From: an uncultured Clostridia bacterium
Lineage (GTDB): Bacteria > Bacillota > Clostridia > Oscillospirales > Oscillospiraceae
Assembly: GCA_945926565.1 (NCBI GenBank)
Contig: CAMELY010000005.1
Location: forward strand, 1 to 23,038
Direction: 5' to 3'
Length of the DNA stretch: 23,038 nt
Under the pieces are notes generated by a model. It saw nothing but the letters and a program-made list of their open reading frames with translations, made no database searches and was not told where the DNA came from. Positions 21,274-23,038 of this stretch are shown piece after piece (the first letter of the stretch is position 1; each line of letters opens with the position of its first letter). A program made the translations under genes and the position numbers.

Positions 21274-22551
21274 ATGAAGAAGTTGAGTAAACTCCTTGCC
21301 CTGCTTCTGGCTCTGGCTATGATGCTGTCTCTGGCAGCCTGCGGCGGTTCCAGCGCGCCCGCTGAGAAGCCTGCAGAGGAGCCTGCTGCGGAAGAGCCCG
21401 CCGCTGAGGAGCCTGCAGAGGAGCCTGCGGAAGAGCCCGCTGAGGCCCCTGCCGCCCCTGCCGCTGATGTGGAGTACAAGGTGGCCATGATCACCGACTA
21501 CGGCGACATCACCGACCAGTCCTTCAACCAGACCACCTATGAGGCCTGCAAGAGCTTCTGCGAAGCCAACAACATTGAGTTCCAGTACTACAAGCCCAAC
21601 GGCGACTCCACCGCTGAGCGTGTGGCCATGGTCGACGCCGCTGTGGTGGACGGCTACAACGTCATTGTGATGCCCGGCTATGCCTTCGGCGGCACCATCG
21701 TCGAGGTCTCCGGCATGTATCCCGATGTGAAGTTCGTGGCTCTGGACGTGGCTGCCGGCGATATCCTGGAGGCCGGTGTGGGCGCTGGCTATGACTACAA
21801 CCCCGACAACTGGGATGTGACCGAGTACTACAACACCGACAACGTCTACTGCGCGGTCTATCAGGAAGAGCTCTCCGGCTACATGGCCGGCTACGCGGCT
21901 GTCAAGCTGGGCTATAAGCACCTGGGCTTCCTGGGCGGCATGGCGGTTCCCGCCGTCGTCCGCTTCGGCTACGGCTTTGTCCAGGGCGCCAATGACGCCG
22001 CCAATGAGCTGGGCATTGCCGATCAGGTCGCTGTGGAGTATGTCTACGGCAACCAGTTCTATGGCGATGCTGACATCACCGCTTACATGGACACCTGGTA
22101 TCAGACCAACGGCGTGGAAGTCGTCTTTGCCTGCGGCGGCGGTATCTTCAGCTCTGCCGCTGAGGCAGCTGCCAAGGTCGGCGGCAAGGTCATCGGCGTT
22201 GACACCGATCAGGCGCCCATCATCGACAGCTACGGCGAGGGCATGACTGTTACCTCCGCTATGAAGGGCCTGGCCCCCACTGTCAATACCATCCTGTCTG
22301 AGATCGTGGCCGGCAACTGGGGCAGCTATGTTGGTCAGATTCAGAAGCTGGGCCTGGTCTCCGGCGAGGATCCCACTGTGAACTATGTCCAGATTCCCAT
22401 GGAGAGCACTCAGTGGAACGACGGCTTCACCCAGGACGACTATAAGGCTCTGGTGGCCAAGATGTACAGCGGCGAGATTACCGTCTCCGACGATACCTCC
22501 GCTATGCCCGCTCACGACATCACTGTCAACGAGTACGGCAACATCAAGTAA
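21274..22551 (+). CDS. BMP-family nucleoside-binding lipoprotein
   Basis: A 425-residue lipoprotein. ATG 21274 follows AAGGAAGG. The signal peptide ends in lipobox LAAC, with C23 to be lipidated. A flexible linker of Glu-Pro-Ala repeats (about residues 30-65) lifts the binding domain from the membrane. From VAMITDYGDITDQSFNQ (about 70) onward the protein is a PnrA/BMP-type substrate-binding fold, with VVDGYNVIVMPGYAF, GYMAGYAAVKLG, GGMAVPAVVRFGYGF and FACGGGIFSSAAEAA in family order. These proteins bind purine nucleosides and feed an ABC importer. The partner ATPase starts at 22781 and deoC lies upstream, so nucleoside uptake is the likely job. The exact ligand is unproved. Confidence 0.92.
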   Translation: MKKLSKLLALLLALAMMLSLAACGGSSAPAEKPAEEPAAEEPAAEEPAEEPAEEPAEAPAAPAADVEYKVAMITDYGDITDQSFNQTTYEACKSFCEANNIEFQYYKPNGDSTAERVAMVDAAVVDGYNVIVMPGYAFGGTIVEVSGMYPDVKFVALDVAAGDILEAGVGAGYDYNPDNWDVTEYYNTDNVYCAVYQEELSGYMAGYAAVKLGYKHLGFLGGMAVPAVVRFGYGFVQGANDAANELGIADQVAVEYVYGNQFYGDADITAYMDTWYQTNGVEVVFACGGGIFSSAAEAAAKVGGKVIGVDTDQAPIIDSYGEGMTVTSAMKGLAPTVNTILSEIVAGNWGSYVGQIQKLGLVSGEDPTVNYVQIPMESTQWNDGFTQDDYKALVAKMYSGEITVSDDTSAMPAHDITVNEYGNIK

Positions 22552-22574
22552 GAGAAAATCCATCTCAATCCGAG

Positions 22575-22599
22575 AGGGCGGGCCTTGTGCCCGCCCTTT
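22575..22599 (+). terminator. Partial terminator between binding protein and ATPase genes
   Basis: AGGGCGGGC pairs with GCCCGCCCT around CTTGT, with a short TTTCC tail. Such hairpins after a binding-protein gene often keep its transcript level above that of the permease genes. Confidence 0.7.
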
Positions 22600-22657
22600 C
22601 CGTATCTGTTTTGGGAAGTCACTTTTTCCTTTCTGTCAGAAATATCTGCAATCCAGC

Positions 22658-22686
22658 TTTGAAATTTGTAAAAGATATGCTATAAT
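22658..22686 (+). promoter_or_regulatory. Promoter for the ABC importer ATPase gene
   Basis: TTTGAA (22658-22663), 17 bases, TATAAT (22681-22686), with TG one base before the -10 box. The predicted start near 22693 gives a leader of about 88 bases. Confidence 0.65.
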
Positions 22687-22700
22687 CACACTATCACCGT

Positions 22701-22723
22701 GCGCCGGGTTCCGCGGCCGGCGC
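22701..22723 (+). other. GC-rich leader hairpin before the ATPase gene
   Basis: GCGCCGG (22701-22707) pairs with CCGGCGC (22717-22723) around nine bases. It begins about 8 bases after the predicted transcription start. No T run follows, so it is not a terminator. I could not match the leader to a known riboswitch. Confidence 0.4.
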
Positions 22724-22780
22724 TGACCGGGGACAGGCGGTTGGCCTTTCCCACACGTCGAGAAAAGGGGGCGGGTAAAG

Positions 22781-23038
22781 TTGGAGAATTATGCCATTGA
22801 AATGCTCCACATTACAAAGAAATTTCCGGGTATTATCGCCAACGATGACATCACGCTGCAACTGAAAAAGGGAGAGATCCACGCACTTCTGGGTGAAAAC
22901 GGCGCCGGAAAGTCCACGCTGATGAGCGTGCTGTTCGGCCTGTATCAGCCGGAGGAGGGAGAGATCCGCAAGGACGGCAAAAAGGTGGAGATCAAGGACC
23001 CCAACGATGCCAACGCCCTGGGCATCGGCATGGTCCAC
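22781..23038 (+). CDS. Nucleoside ABC importer ATP-binding protein (N-terminal part, cut by window edge)
   Basis: An open frame of 86 codons running off the end of the window. TTG 22781 is preferred because a GGGGGCGGG site lies upstream; an in-frame ATG at 22802 is the alternative. The protein begins ENYAIEMLHITKKFPGIIAND and contains Walker A LGENGAGKST (about residues 40-49), then SVLFGLYQPEEGEI and LGIGMVH near the end, the start of the Q-loop region. This matches the duplicated sugar/nucleoside-type ATPases (NupO/YufO, RbsA-like). Such proteins have two ATPase halves of about 500 residues in total, so most of the gene lies outside. It partners the BMP lipoprotein. Confidence 0.9.
   Translation, partial: MENYAIEMLHITKKFPGIIANDDITLQLKKGEIHALLGENGAGKSTLMSVLFGLYQPEEGEIRKDGKKVEIKDPNDANALGIGMVH

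Noticed and set aside
22687..22780. Riboswitch (e.g. purine type) in the ATPase gene leader
   Set aside because: Only one GC hairpin is evident; no three-way junction with the conserved purine-aptamer loops could be drawn.
1..23038. CRISPR arrays, tRNA genes, insertion sequences
   Set aside because: No regularly spaced direct repeats, cloverleaf sequences or transposase-like proteins were found by eye.

Overview
The window looks like a GC-rich Bacillota genome, most likely a gut member of the Oscillospiraceae (Flavonifractor/Lawsonibacter-like). This is inference from gene content and style: Shine-Dalgarno sites of the GGAGG type, sigma-A promoters with 17-18 bp spacers, a perfect CIRCE element, a BMP-family lipoprotein with an acidic Glu-Pro-Ala linker, and many GTG or TTG starts. 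No rRNA, tRNA, CRISPR array or insertion sequence was seen. Almost all of the sequence is coding, and every gap over 300 bases is accounted for.

Layout. (1) 1-1512: a divergent pair, an MMPL/RND-type membrane transporter (cut by the window edge) and a TetR regulator. The gap between them holds four copies of one 17-bp inverted repeat, spaced close to whole helical turns and overlapping the transporter promoter. (2) 1547-5202: a five-gene housekeeping operon (YmdB-like phosphodiesterase, signal peptidase I, Nudix hydrolase, aldo/keto reductase with two Fe-S motifs, small unknown protein). (3) 5253-7360: htpG alone under a promoter with a CIRCE operator. (4) 7370-10189: a large secreted BspA-type leucine-rich-repeat/fibronectin-III protein whose last codons appear frameshifted at a G5 run. 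(5) 10189-10995: a LarE-type sulfur transferase on the minus strand with no other lar gene nearby.

(6) 11128-19847 is the most unusual part. A 135-residue AT-richer peptide with a short leader-like N-terminus (a putative RiPP precursor) is followed by a terminator hairpin, a radical SAM/SPASM protein, a divergent HPr-kinase-like protein, an exporter-type ABC transporter, a PqqD-like peptide-binding protein, a membrane-anchored Ig-like protein and two tandem Wzz/BY-kinase fusions. This joins a peptide-maturation toolkit to polysaccharide-copolymerase-type tyrosine kinases, with no glycosyltransferase in view. The two kinases look split in function. The first has an intact ATP site but no tyrosine tail. 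The second has lost the Walker A lysine but carries 12 tyrosines in 26 residues.

(7) 19883-23038: nucleotide metabolism and uptake, consisting of a CYTH-domain protein, deoxyribose-phosphate aldolase (deoC), a BMP-family nucleoside-binding lipoprotein and the start of its ABC ATPase. DeoC and the importer fit one nucleoside salvage route.

All assignments come from reading motifs by eye. No database search was run, so family names for the well-known enzymes are firm, while the system-level ideas in region 6 are inference.
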